The notes under the pieces were generated by a model that was not told the origin of the DNA, searched no databases, and was given only the letters and a program-made list of their open reading frames with translations. A program made the translations under genes and the position numbers. A stretch of DNA of 43,142 nucleotides from Hydrogenimonas thermophila (GTDB taxonomy: Bacteria > Campylobacterota > Campylobacteria > Campylobacterales > Hydrogenimonadaceae): NCBI RefSeq assembly GCF_900115615.1, contig NZ_FOXB01000017.1, positions 1 through 43,142 of the forward strand, read 5' to 3'. Positions 1 through 7,538 of this stretch are shown in pieces (position 1 is the stretch's first letter; every line of letters begins with the position of its first letter).

Positions 1-268
1 CTAATTCATCTTTATCTACTATCTCAAAAAAATCATATAATCTTGATCTCCCAGGTATTCGTATAAACTCTACTCCTAGTAATTTTTTTATCTCCTTCCT
101 TTTAGCGTTTGCTTTCATCCATTTATATACCTCTATTGGATTCTTTGCTCCCATTAATATAGCTATTATCGATAAAAACATTATTACCGGCAAACTATAC
201 TGTCTCCCCTGTGGTCTTGCCTGTTCTGATATATGCTCTTTTAAAATTTTCAATAATTCTGGCTCCAT
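1..268 (-). CDS. ISAs1-family transposase, N-terminal part (cut by window edge)
   Basis: An open frame starts with ATG at 268 on the minus strand, after a good Shine-Dalgarno (GGGAGAA), and runs off the left edge. It encodes 89 residues that resemble the DDE_Tnp_1-associated N-terminal domain of ISAs1 or H-repeat transposases: a leading helix, then QARPQGRQYSLPVIMFLSI, a hydrophobic stretch, GAKNPIEVYKWMKAN, and a GRSRLYDFF segment where the family has its substrate-binding helix. The catalytic DDE domain lies outside the window, so I cannot say whether the gene is intact. The IS end must lie between 268 and the nuclease gene at 527. I could not identify its terminal repeat with certainty. 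The family call rests on remembered domain pattern, not a search. Confidence 0.75.
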   Translation of the reverse strand, partial: MEPELLKILKEHISEQARPQGRQYSLPVIMFLSIIAILMGAKNPIEVYKWMKANAKRKEIKKLLGVEFIRIPGRSRLYDFFEIVDKDEL

Positions 269-346
269 TTTTTCTCCCGATATAAATATACTTTTTTGGC
301 TTTATAGCAAAAAGTATTCCTTAGTATCGGAATGGGCTAGAAGTAT

Positions 347-482
347 GGTAATTCAAAATTAAGCATAAATTGTGCGACTGAAGTCGCATCCCCAATTGGG
401 GTCGGGACTTTAGTCCCGAAAATTAGAGATTTTGCAAACTTGTAAGTCATTAAAATTAAGTTAAAGTTAGTTTTGAATTACC
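347..482. repeat. 12-bp inverted repeats bracketing a 136-bp non-coding element
   Basis: GGTAATTCAAAA at 347-358 is matched exactly by its reverse complement TTTTGAATTACC at 471-482. The pair brackets the triple-palindrome block at 373-419, giving a 136-bp segment with symmetric ends. This is the form of a small non-autonomous mobile element (MITE) or of one end of the neighbouring insertion sequence. I see no clear target-site duplication outside the repeats. The rest of the gap 269-526 shows no gene. That it is mobile is inference. Confidence 0.55.
373..419. repeat. REP-like cluster of three tandem palindromes
   Basis: Three hairpins follow one another almost without spacing. The first is TGCGACT-GA-AGTCGCA (373-388), the second CCCC-AATT-GGGG (390-401), the third TCGGGACT-TT-AGTCCCGA (402-419). 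All stems are perfect. The block is much richer in GC than its surroundings. Palindromes of the GACT-rich type are typical of REP elements moved by IS200-like RAYT transposases. None of that family is seen in this window. It could also act as a transcription barrier between the IS and the nuclease gene. Confidence 0.7.
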
Positions 483-526
483 GTGAAATAGAAGGCATTT
501 TAGACTTTTTCTGCTACAATTTCGGA

Positions 527-2086
527 ATGAAAAACTTAATTATTTTATTTATTTTATCTTCTTTTCTTTTAGCAAAAGATTTCCGTGTAGCAAGTTATAA
601 TGTGGAAAACCTATTTGACTTGCAAAGAAGTGGCTCAGAATATACTGAGTATATTCCATTTACAAAGTATGGATGGAATAAAAGAGCTTTCAACATTAAA
701 GTAAATAACATAGCTCAAGTTATTTGTGATATGAAGCCTGATATTATAGGCTTGCAAGAGATTGAAAGCGATTACTCACTTAAAGCACTTCAAATAGCTT
801 TGAAAAGATGTGGTTTAAGAATGCCATATAGAGCTATAGCGAATAAAAAACCATCTACAGTAAAAACTGCCCTACTCTCCAAATATCCTATTATAAAAAA
901 GCGTGAAATTGATCCTGACGGTAAATTGAGAAGCAGAAATATTTTAGAAGTTCTTTTAAATGTAGCTGGCAGACGACTATTTATATTTGTCAATCATTGG
1001 AAGTCACGCAGTGGGGCTGAGAGTAGAAGAATTACAAGTGCAAAAGCTTTAATGAAACGACTTTTGAAACTTCCAAAAAATAGTGATTATATTCTATTAG
1101 GTGATTTCAACAGTAATTGGGATGAATATAAAACTATATTAAGAACTCCTAGACTTAATGACACAAATGGAATAACAGGTATCAATCATATTCTTAAAAC
1201 AATAAAAGATGACAAACTTGTAACTAAATTTAATATAAGATGGCCTTACCATTACGATCTATGGTTGGAATTACCCCCTGAAAAAAGATGGTCTCACAAT
1301 TTTTTCGGTAAAAAGAGTGCACTTGATCATATTATTTTACCATATGGTATGTTTGACAATAAGGGAATAAACTATAAAGATAAAACATTTCATGTTTTTA
1401 AACCAAATTACCTTATTAAAAGAGATGGTTCAATTTTCAGATGGCAAGTTTCTGAAAAAGGGTATGGTAAACATTTAAATAGAGGGTACTCTGATCATTT
1501 ACCAATATATGCAGAGTTTACAACCAAACCATTTATTTTAACAACAAAAAAGGTTGAAGTAGAAAGTCCATCTACTAAATTAGAAAAAAATATAGCTCAT
1601 ATTTCAGATCTTTACAATATGCCATTGGGATGGAAAAATATTACTATTCCTGAAGCAGTTGTGATTTATAAAAAGCCTCCCTTTGCCATTTTAAAAGAAC
1701 CAAACGATCGTGCAATTTTGGTATATAAAGATATAAATGCTTTAAGATACTCTCATAAATATAAAGTTCTTGTAAAAGATCTATATGAGTACAGAGGTCT
1801 TCGTGAAATAACAAAACTTAAAGTATTAAAAGATTTGGGTAAAAGATATATCAATAACCTTTTATTAAAAAACTTCAAAGATTTAAATAAAAAAGAGTAT
1901 ATAAATGAAGTAGTAAAAAAAATTACCGGAAAATATAGAGATGGATATTTATACTATAAAAACGGTAAAAAGATTAAAATATATTTTAAAAATGGTGAAT
2001 CTATTCCAGTAAATAATGAAACCGTTACATTAAAAAATATCCGTATAGGATTATATAAAAACAAACCAGAACTTGTAGTTGAATAG
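527..2086 (+). CDS. Secreted endonuclease/exonuclease/phosphatase-family protein
   Basis: A 519-residue protein with the EEP fold. I chose the ATG at 527 because it opens directly into a signal peptide (MKNLIILFILSSFLLA, residues 1-16); the frame stays open upstream but that part is not signal-like. Family motifs appear in order: ASYNVENLF near residue 22 (metal-binding Asn and Glu), GLQEIE, the NHWKSRSG segment, LLGDFNSNW (catalytic Asp/Asn pair), and DHIILP then SDHLPIY near residue 330 (catalytic His). About 180 residues follow the core without a domain I recognise. The C-terminal part is rich in Lys and Tyr. It probably acts on nucleic acid or a phosphoester in the periplasm or outside the cell; the substrate cannot be read from sequence. 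Its ribosome-binding site is weak. Confidence 0.8.
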   Translation: MKNLIILFILSSFLLAKDFRVASYNVENLFDLQRSGSEYTEYIPFTKYGWNKRAFNIKVNNIAQVICDMKPDIIGLQEIESDYSLKALQIALKRCGLRMPYRAIANKKPSTVKTALLSKYPIIKKREIDPDGKLRSRNILEVLLNVAGRRLFIFVNHWKSRSGAESRRITSAKALMKRLLKLPKNSDYILLGDFNSNWDEYKTILRTPRLNDTNGITGINHILKTIKDDKLVTKFNIRWPYHYDLWLELPPEKRWSHNFFGKKSALDHIILPYGMFDNKGINYKDKTFHVFKPNYLIKRDGSIFRWQVSEKGYGKHLNRGYSDHLPIYAEFTTKPFILTTKKVEVESPSTKLEKNIAHISDLYNMPLGWKNITIPEAVVIYKKPPFAILKEPNDRAILVYKDINALRYSHKYKVLVKDLYEYRGLREITKLKVLKDLGKRYINNLLLKNFKDLNKKEYINEVVKKITGKYRDGYLYYKNGKKIKIYFKNGESIPVNNETVTLKNIRIGLYKNKPELVVE

Positions 2087-2101
2087 ATTGGAGATATGAC
2101 T

Positions 2102-2851
2102 ATGATAAATTTAGAAATAAGCACAATTTTTACAGTCGCTCTTTTAGGTGCATTTGGACACTGCATAGGTATGTGTGGAGGATTTGTACTTGCATATACA
2201 GCTGCAAAAGTAGATCACCAGTGGTCTAAAACAAGACAAATTATTGTACATTTGCTCTACTCTTTAGGGCGTGTTACAAGCTATATGTTTATTGGTGCCC
2301 TGTTTGGCTATTTGGGACAAAAAGTCAGTTTTAATATGACAACAAAAGGCACTCTTTTTATAAGTGTAGGCATATTGATGCTTCTTATTGGTTTATCTCT
2401 TATTGGTAAAATAAAATTTCTAAACTCTATTGAATCTTCTATTGCTCAAAGTTCAATATTTGGCAAACTGTTTAAGGCTGTAATACACTCTAAAAGTCTT
2501 ATGAGCTTCTACTTTATGGGAGTTCTTAATGGTTTGATTCCTTGCGGTTTGGTATATTTCTTTGCCACTGCCGCAATTGTAGCTGGTTCAGCTGTTAAAG
2601 GTGCTATTGTAATGGGAGTTTTTGGTGTAGCGACAATACCAGCAATGATGGGTGTAGGTATCTTCTCATCAATAATTAAAGGAGCATCATACAGGCAACT
2701 GATTTTAAAGATTGCAGCAGTTGTTGTAATGCTTTTTGGACTCTTTACAGCTTATAAAGGGTATATAATGATCACTAATCCTGAAGTGATCAAGAAAAAA
2801 ATGCATAAAATGCATCAAGAATTAAAGATACTTCCATCTCAAGAAAAATAG
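2102..2851 (+). CDS. TauE/SafE or UreH-type membrane protein
   Basis: An integral membrane protein of about 249 residues with six or so hydrophobic segments. It carries two family motifs: GHCIGMCGGF in the first helix and GLIPCGLVY about 130 residues later. Paired Cys-Gly and Pro-Cys-Gly helices are typical of the DsbD/UreH-like group often annotated as sulfite exporter TauE/SafE, members of which handle metals or help cytochrome oxidase assembly. The substrate is unknown. GGAG at 2090-2093 lies 2 nt before the ATG at 2096 but 8 nt before the ATG at 2102, so the second is the likelier start. The His/Lys-rich C-terminus (KKKMHKMHQE) could bind metal; that is inference. Its 3' end overlaps convergent dgkA by 13 bp. 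Confidence 0.75.
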   Translation: MINLEISTIFTVALLGAFGHCIGMCGGFVLAYTAAKVDHQWSKTRQIIVHLLYSLGRVTSYMFIGALFGYLGQKVSFNMTTKGTLFISVGILMLLIGLSLIGKIKFLNSIESSIAQSSIFGKLFKAVIHSKSLMSFYFMGVLNGLIPCGLVYFFATAAIVAGSAVKGAIVMGVFGVATIPAMMGVGIFSSIIKGASYRQLILKIAAVVVMLFGLFTAYKGYIMITNPEVIKKKMHKMHQELKILPSQEK

Positions 2852-3204
2852 GTACTATAGATAGTTACAATCCAAATAAGTATAGTTAAAATTACAGCAA
2901 AAAGGACCATTGCACTTCCTGCATCTTTAGCATGTTTGGCTAAAGTATGATGCTCTTTTGTTACCAAATCAACAGTGCGTTCAATGGCACTATTGCCAAG
3001 CTCGGCAATAATGACAATGAACATAGAAAGAGCAAGTACAGATTTAGCTATAAAAGGCATTGGAGCGAAAAAGAGACCAATCCAAACAACAATAGTAATG
3101 GCTATTTCAATTTTAAAAGAGGTTTCATTTTTTAAAACCTCAAAAAAACCTTCAATAGCATAATTTGCATTTTTCCAAATGCTGTATTTTGGTTTATTGA
3201 TCAT
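2839..3204 (-). CDS. dgkA: Diacylglycerol kinase
   Basis: A 121-residue inner-membrane protein of the usual DgkA length. It phosphorylates diacylglycerol to phosphatidic acid and so recycles lipid left over from envelope synthesis. Family features are an N-terminal amphipathic part (WKNANYAIEGFFEVLKNE), three hydrophobic helices, and the ELGNSAIERTVDL active-site motif (Glu, Asn and second Glu) followed by HAKDAGSAMV. It overlaps the upstream HD-domain gene by 4 nt (ATGA, 3201-3204), so the two are probably translationally coupled. The 3' end overlaps the convergent membrane-protein gene by 13 bp, leaving no room for a separate terminator. Confidence 0.92.
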   Translation of the reverse strand: MINKPKYSIWKNANYAIEGFFEVLKNETSFKIEIAITIVVWIGLFFAPMPFIAKSVLALSMFIVIIAELGNSAIERTVDLVTKEHHTLAKHAKDAGSAMVLFAVILTILIWIVTIYSTYFS

Positions 3205-3746
3205 CTTCTTTTTTCCAAAGCATTTTCATAGCATTTTATTCTTTGTTGCAATCTTTTTGACAAATATTTGCTAGATTCACCAAGCATTTGGTGTATCATC
3301 TTGGCATTTTCGAGAATAGTTTTTATTTTACTATCTTCCCATTCTGGTGGTGGCGGTAGCATACTACTTATTCTATCTGCCAATTTAGCCATAGCAATCT
3401 CTTTAGGCTGCTCAAGAATACGCATCAAAGAATCTCTTAACTGCTCTTCCTTTGGAAGCTCCACATTTTTAGTCATAGCCGAAACGCCTTCGGCAACCGC
3501 TTTGCCAAAATCTCTTTTTATATCTTTAAGGGTTATATCACTCTTTTCAACCACATCATGCAGCAGTGCTGTTACCACGGCAAGATCCAAATCAGCCTTC
3601 TCTCCTGCCATAAAAGCAGCAGTCACTTCATACGCTGCAGCAGTTGGATGAGTGATGTAAGGATCACCAAACTTGGTAATCTGACCATAATGAGCCCACG
3701 ATGCTAGTCTAAGGGCTTTGTGAAATAGATCTGTATTTGGTATCAT
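3201..3746 (-). CDS. SpoT-like HD-domain phosphohydrolase
   Basis: A protein of about 181 residues with a single HD domain. Visible metal ligands are H33 (ITHP), H63-D64 (ALLHDVVE) and D124 (KLADRI), with the H19 region (AHYGQ) before them. This arrangement resembles the hydrolase half of RelA/SpoT enzymes (HD_4), but there is no synthetase, TGS or ACT domain, so it could be a small (p)ppGpp hydrolase or another phosphohydrolase. I chose the ATG at 3746; a TTG at 3788 in the same frame would overlap the region needed by the divergent gene. The stop overlaps the dgkA start by 4 nt. The function beyond metal-dependent hydrolysis is inference. Confidence 0.75.
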   Translation of the reverse strand: MIPNTDLFHKALRLASWAHYGQITKFGDPYITHPTAAAYEVTAAFMAGEKADLDLAVVTALLHDVVEKSDITLKDIKRDFGKAVAEGVSAMTKNVELPKEEQLRDSLMRILEQPKEIAMAKLADRISSMLPPPPEWEDSKIKTILENAKMIHQMLGESSKYLSKRLQQRIKCYENALEKRR

Positions 3747-3807
3747 TCGTAAACTTTTGAAAGAAATTTGGATATGGAAGTTTACCAAAAATAAGGGGAA
3801 AAAAGAG

Positions 3808-4590
3808 TTGGAAAATCTAATAAAAATCGTACTAGAGGCAGGTAAACTGTTTCAAGAAGGCTTTAATGCTACAAAAGAGGTCCGTTATAAAGGAAGTGTT
3901 GACCTTGTAACACAATATGATGTAGCAGTAGAAAACCTATTAAAAGAGAAAATCTCAAAGTTGCTTCCAGAATATACGATTATTGGTGAAGAGAGTTCAG
4001 ACGAGTTTACGCGTGCTACAAAGGCCATTTATATAGACCCTATAGATGGAACTACAAACTTTGTTCATAAAATTCCAGTTTGCGCTATATCTGTTGGAAT
4101 TTGGATAGAAGGAAAAGCTGAGATAGCAATAGTTTACAATCCAATACTAAATGAACTCTTTTATGCAAAACGAAACGATGGAGCATTTTGTAATGGAAAA
4201 AAGATTTCAGTTACATCAACTGATTCGCTGCAACGCTCCCTTTTAGCAACAGGTTTTCCTTATACAAAAGTAGAAAAAGGACGAGATTACAGATGGGTTG
4301 TTAAAACTATGGAGAATCTCTTGCCTTATACACAGGATATTCGTCGTTTAGGTGCTGCTTCAATAGACCTTTGCTATGTTGCCAATGGTATTTTTGACGC
4401 TTTTTATGAATGTAATCTAAAACCTTGGGATGTAGCAGCAGGAATTTTACTAGTAGAAGAAGCTGGTGGTAAAGTTAGCAATCATAAAGGAGAAGCTTAC
4501 AATTTAGGTGATCCTATTATTGTAGCAACCAATGGTTGCAATCATAATGCATTAATAGAAAAACTTGCAGATTATGAGGAGGAAGTTTAA
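3808..4590 (+). CDS. suhB: Inositol-monophosphatase family phosphatase
   Basis: A 260-residue enzyme of the usual length for the family, hydrolysing a sugar or inositol monophosphate (or PAP, in CysQ-like members). Metal-binding motifs are clear: GEES at about residues 60-63, DPIDGTTNF at 77-85, and WDVAAGILLVEEAGG near the C-terminus. I chose the TTG at 3808 because AAGGGGAA sits about 8 nt before it and the encoded N-terminus begins the first family helix; in-frame codons upstream give an unrelated basic leader. It is divergent from the HD gene, 61 bp away. The stop codon shares one base with the next gene (TAATG), suggesting coupling. The gene symbol is by family similarity; substrate is not determined. 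Confidence 0.82.
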   Translation: MENLIKIVLEAGKLFQEGFNATKEVRYKGSVDLVTQYDVAVENLLKEKISKLLPEYTIIGEESSDEFTRATKAIYIDPIDGTTNFVHKIPVCAISVGIWIEGKAEIAIVYNPILNELFYAKRNDGAFCNGKKISVTSTDSLQRSLLATGFPYTKVEKGRDYRWVVKTMENLLPYTQDIRRLGAASIDLCYVANGIFDAFYECNLKPWDVAAGILLVEEAGGKVSNHKGEAYNLGDPIIVATNGCNHNALIEKLADYEEEV

Positions 4591-5117
4591 TGAAAACTCT
4601 AAAAAAAGAACAATGCGATCTACTGTTGCAAATAATCTCTACTCACTACCCAAATCAACAAATTTTGCATTTAACAGATGGTTGTAACAATCTTCATCAG
4701 GCTCTTTTTGAGTTCACAAAGACAAAAGGACATGAGTATGACCTACGTATGATCAATACAGAAATTAATGATTTACCTATTCAAGAGCATAACGATATTT
4801 TTATAAAACCACTTGATATCAATGCCAAAGTCTATAATCAACATTCAAAAAAGTATGAGAATATTTTTGTTACTTTAAACCCTGAGTATATTGAAGCTGA
4901 TGCTGTAGGGATGTTTAAAAAATTCTTTCGTATAATGAAAAATGCCGGAGTAGTAGTAATTCTTATTCCAAAACGCGAACCATTACTTGATACCATAGAT
5001 AAAAAACTTGAAGAGAGCTATTTTGTGGCAATAAACCATATTGATATTTTTGATGACTATGATGTAGTGACAGCTAAAAAGTTACATGGATGGGGAGCAT
5101 ACCAAGTGGGATTTTGA
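4590..5117 (+). CDS. Hypothetical protein, possible degenerate Rossmann fold
   Basis: A 175-residue cytosolic protein I do not recognise by name. It starts with ATG overlapping the stop of the phosphatase gene by one base, after a GAGGAGG ribosome-binding site. The segment QQILHLTDGCNNLHQALFEF, followed later by an acidic region and KNAGVVVILIPK, resembles the alternating strands and helices of a class I methyltransferase-like Rossmann fold, but the glycine-rich SAM loop is not convincing. No signal peptide or membrane helix is visible. Its place in the phosphatase operon, 32 bp before a Sel1 protein, gives no firm hint. Function unknown. Confidence 0.8.
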   Translation: MKTLKKEQCDLLLQIISTHYPNQQILHLTDGCNNLHQALFEFTKTKGHEYDLRMINTEINDLPIQEHNDIFIKPLDINAKVYNQHSKKYENIFVTLNPEYIEADAVGMFKKFFRIMKNAGVVVILIPKREPLLDTIDKKLEESYFVAINHIDIFDDYDVVTAKKLHGWGAYQVGF

Positions 5118-5149
5118 AATGTAATTTTAAAACTAAAGGAGAGAAAATT

Positions 5150-5419
5150 ATGGAAGAGAAACAGTATACGCTTGATGAAGCAATAGAACTTTATGAAAAT
5201 GAAAAATATGAAGAGAGCTTAAAAGCACTGAAACAGCACAAGAAAAATGCAGAAGCACAGTACTATCTTGGAATGATTTACTATGAAGGGTTTGGAGTAG
5301 AAAAAGATATTGAGACAGCAAAATATTGGTTTAAAAGGGCATCACGACAAGGAAGTCTGGATGGTGAATATATGCTGCTTTGTTGCGAAGGAAATACTAC
5401 AAGCTGCTGCAAAGCATAA
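5150..5419 (+). CDS. Small Sel1/TPR-repeat protein with Cys-rich tail
   Basis: An 89-residue protein. The ATG at 5150 follows an excellent AAGGAGAG ribosome-binding site, 6 nt away, so the in-frame upstream extension is not used. The N-terminal part (LDEAIELYENEKYEESLKAL) looks like a TPR helix pair. Residues near 34-70 form one Sel1 repeat: AEAQYYLGMIYYEGFGV, then DIETAKYWFKRASRQG. The C-terminus ends in CCEGNTTSCCKA, two adjacent cysteine pairs. There is no secretion signal. Such small Sel1 proteins are usually protein-binding scaffolds. It is the last gene of the plus-strand group and is followed by a hairpin at 5431. The specific role is unknown. Confidence 0.82.
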   Translation: MEEKQYTLDEAIELYENEKYEESLKALKQHKKNAEAQYYLGMIYYEGFGVEKDIETAKYWFKRASRQGSLDGEYMLLCCEGNTTSCCKA

Positions 5420-5430
5420 CTTGTAGAGAG

Positions 5431-5468
5431 AGGCTTGGTACTATTTTAAATACTCAGTTGCCAAGCCT
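5431..5468. terminator. Possible bidirectional terminator hairpin
   Basis: AGGCTTGG (5431-5438) pairs with CCAAGCCT (5461-5468) around a 22-nt loop, followed on the plus strand by a short T run. It lies between two convergent genes and includes the stop codon of the HIT gene. The long loop and short T run make it only moderately convincing. Confidence 0.45.
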
Positions 5469-5932
5469 TTTAACTTCTCATAAATTCTTTGAAAATCGGT
5501 ACTGTAAACTCTAGTCTCTGCAATTGTTGTTATGAAGTTTGTATCTCTAGAAAATCTAGGTACAAGATGAAGATGTATATGCTCAGCAATCCCAGCTCCA
5601 GCTGCACTACCTAAATTCATACCCATATTAACCCCTTCAGCACCAAACCCATCTTTTAGCATAGCAACTCCTTGTTGAGCCAACTGACTCATTCGCATCC
5701 AAACTTTAGGATCAAGCTTTTCAAGACTGTCTGTATGAAAATGAGGAATAATCATAAAGTGCCCTGGAGTATAAGGGTATTTATTCATAACAACAAAGCA
5801 GTATTCATCTCTAAAGAGAACTTGACTCTTTTCATCCAATTCAGCATGTTTACTAATATAACAAAAAACACACCCTTCAATCTTCTCACCCGTAATATAT
5901 TCAGTCCGCCATGGAGCGTAGAGATGATCCAT
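5441..5932 (-). CDS. HIT-family nucleotide hydrolase/transferase
   Basis: A 163-residue histidine-triad protein. The triad HIHLHLV lies at residues 118-124, with H118, H120 and H122 as the H-x-H-x-H core. C21 and C24 in CVFC are probably zinc ligands shared with downstream His residues, as in many Fhit/HINT-like enzymes. The family hydrolyses dinucleoside polyphosphates such as Ap4A, or adenylylated compounds. The start follows GGAGAAG. It stands alone on the minus strand and probably has its own promoter in the 120-bp divergent gap. The precise substrate is not readable from sequence. Confidence 0.88.
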   Translation of the reverse strand: MDHLYAPWRTEYITGEKIEGCVFCYISKHAELDEKSQVLFRDEYCFVVMNKYPYTPGHFMIIPHFHTDSLEKLDPKVWMRMSQLAQQGVAMLKDGFGAEGVNMGMNLGSAAGAGIAEHIHLHLVPRFSRDTNFITTIAETRVYSTDFQRIYEKLKGLATEYLK

Positions 5933-5965
5933 TTAATCTTCTCCAATTATTTATAAATTAGAAAA

Positions 5966-5971
5966 ATTATA
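5966..5971 (-). promoter_or_regulatory. Putative -10 box for the HIT gene
   Basis: On the minus strand the sequence GTGTATAAT precedes the HIT start by about 35 bp. It matches the TATAAT -10 consensus; no convincing -35 is seen, which is common for sigma70 promoters in this phylum. Confidence 0.35.
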
Positions 5972-6052
5972 CACTAATTTATATTCAAAGCAGTTCTTAA
6001 ATAAGAAAGATGAATAATAAGTGTATATCCTTTTGAAAGGAGGAGTTGAAAA

Positions 6053-6262
6053 ATGGTAGGAGGCTCATATAAAAATATTGTTCTTGTATCGATAATTCTT
6101 GGAGGTTTTGTTCTTTTTATGATCATTACAACAGCTTGGGTAATTAATGATGTTAGTAAAGGTCGTTCATGCTATAGAACCTGTGATGTACCCCAAAAAG
6201 GGGCTAAAGAGTTAAAAAAATTCCAAACAAATGAAAATAAGCCTAGTCAAACAGATAAATAA
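6053..6262 (+). CDS. Small single-helix membrane protein, function unknown
   Basis: A 69-residue protein with a very strong ribosome-binding site (AAAGGAGGAG, 7 nt before ATG), which argues that it is real and well translated. Residues about 8-32 (NIVLVSIILGGFVLFMIITTAW) form one membrane helix. A short segment with two cysteines follows (GRSCYRTCDV), then a polar Lys/Gln/Asn-rich tail. I do not recognise the family. It is divergent from the HIT gene and its last 20 bp overlap the end of convergent dctM. Two Cys three residues apart on the outside or inside face might bind metal or heme partner; that is only a guess. Confidence 0.7.
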   Translation: MVGGSYKNIVLVSIILGGFVLFMIITTAWVINDVSKGRSCYRTCDVPQKGAKELKKFQTNENKPSQTDK

Positions 6263-7538
6263 TTTTTGGCCAAAGCATCAAAATTGCAAGGGCTGTTAAT
6301 TGTAATAAAATAAAGGGGATGACTCCTTTATAAATTTGGCCGGTTGTAACTTTATCGCCTACAGCTCCTTTTAGATAAAAGAGAGCAAAGCCAAATGGCG
6401 GTGTAAGAAATGATGCTTGTAAATTCATAGCTATTAAAACAGCAAACCATATTGGATCTATTCCAAAACTGGCAGCAATTGGTACTAAAATAGGCACAAC
6501 AATAAATGAGATTTCGATAAAGTCAACAAAAAAGCCTAAGATAAAGATTAGAATCATTGTTACAATGATAAATGTCCACTTGCCGCCAAGATCTTCTGTA
6601 AAGAATTGATGTACAAAGTCACCACCATCAAAAGCATTAAAAACCAAACTAAAAGCTGTTGCACCAATTAAGATCATAAAGATCATTGCACTAAGTTTTA
6701 CAGTCTCAATCGTAGCATAGCGAAGAGTTTTAAAAGAGAAGGTTCGTTTGAGCATACTTAAAACTATTGCACCCAAAACACCAACAGCGGCAGATTCGGT
6801 AGGACTGGCAATTCCGGCAAAGATTGAGCCTAATACTGCAACGATCAAAAGTAGTGGAGGAAGGATCGCTTTTAATGCTTTTACCAACAACTCTTTATAA
6901 GGTATCTGCTCACTCTTCATTGCAGGAGCAACAGAAGGCTTAAGCCAAGCAAGAATAAGGATATATAGAATATAAAGCATTGTCAACAAAATACCTGGCA
7001 CTATAGCCGCTTTAAAGAGATCACCGACACTCACATACATTACATCACCCAAAACAATCAAAACAACTGATGGTGGAATAATCTGACCCAATGTTCCACT
7101 AGCAACAATAGTTCCAGAGGCTAATTTAGGATCATAATTGTGTTTAAGCATAATTGGCAGTGTAATAAGCCCCATCATAACAACGCTTGCCCCTACAATC
7201 CCTGTACTGGCAGCCAAAACTGCACCCACTAAAACAGTTGAGATCGCCAAACCTCCTCTAACCGGTCCAAAGAGTTTTGCCATTGACTCCAAAAGCTCTT
7301 CTGCCATTTTCGATTTTTCCAGAACAAGCCCCATAAATATAAAGAGAGGAACTGCCATTAGAGTAAAATTTTGCATAATTCCGTAGATTCTAAATGGCAG
7401 TAGTTCAAATACTTGAAGCCCTACATCCCATGGAAAGAGGAGTGCAAAAAGAATTGCAACTCCACCAAAAGCAAAAGCAACGGGTATGCCTAAAAGCAAA
7501 AAGAATAAAGCCGTTAAAAACATAAGCACACCAATCAT
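6243..7538 (-). CDS. dctM: TRAP transporter large permease (DctM)
   Basis: A 431-residue membrane protein with about 12-13 hydrophobic segments, the normal size for the large permease subunit of tripartite ATP-independent periplasmic transporters. It begins with the typical helix pair and GIPVAFAFGGVAILFAL, then FTLMAVPLFIFMGLVLEKS, and has the conserved GASVVMMGLITLP and GIASPTESAAVG segments. The sequence looks closer to the mannitol/chloroaromatic-type branch than to C4-dicarboxylate DctM, from memory. It overlaps dctQ by 4 nt. No dctP binding-protein gene lies in the window, so the substrate and partner are unknown. It ends the long minus-strand gene run and overlaps a convergent small gene by 20 bp. 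Confidence 0.9.
   Translation of the reverse strand: MIGVLMFLTALFFLLLGIPVAFAFGGVAILFALLFPWDVGLQVFELLPFRIYGIMQNFTLMAVPLFIFMGLVLEKSKMAEELLESMAKLFGPVRGGLAISTVLVGAVLAASTGIVGASVVMMGLITLPIMLKHNYDPKLASGTIVASGTLGQIIPPSVVLIVLGDVMYVSVGDLFKAAIVPGILLTMLYILYILILAWLKPSVAPAMKSEQIPYKELLVKALKAILPPLLLIVAVLGSIFAGIASPTESAAVGVLGAIVLSMLKRTFSFKTLRYATIETVKLSAMIFMILIGATAFSLVFNAFDGGDFVHQFFTEDLGGKWTFIIVTMILIFILGFFVDFIEISFIVVPILVPIAASFGIDPIWFAVLIAMNLQASFLTPPFGFALFYLKGAVGDKVTTGQIYKGVIPFILLQLTALAILMLWPKIIYLFD

Noticed and set aside
473-526. Upstream extension of the secreted nuclease from TTG 473
   Set aside because: It would place 18 residues before an obvious signal peptide, has no ribosome-binding site and overlaps the inverted repeat.
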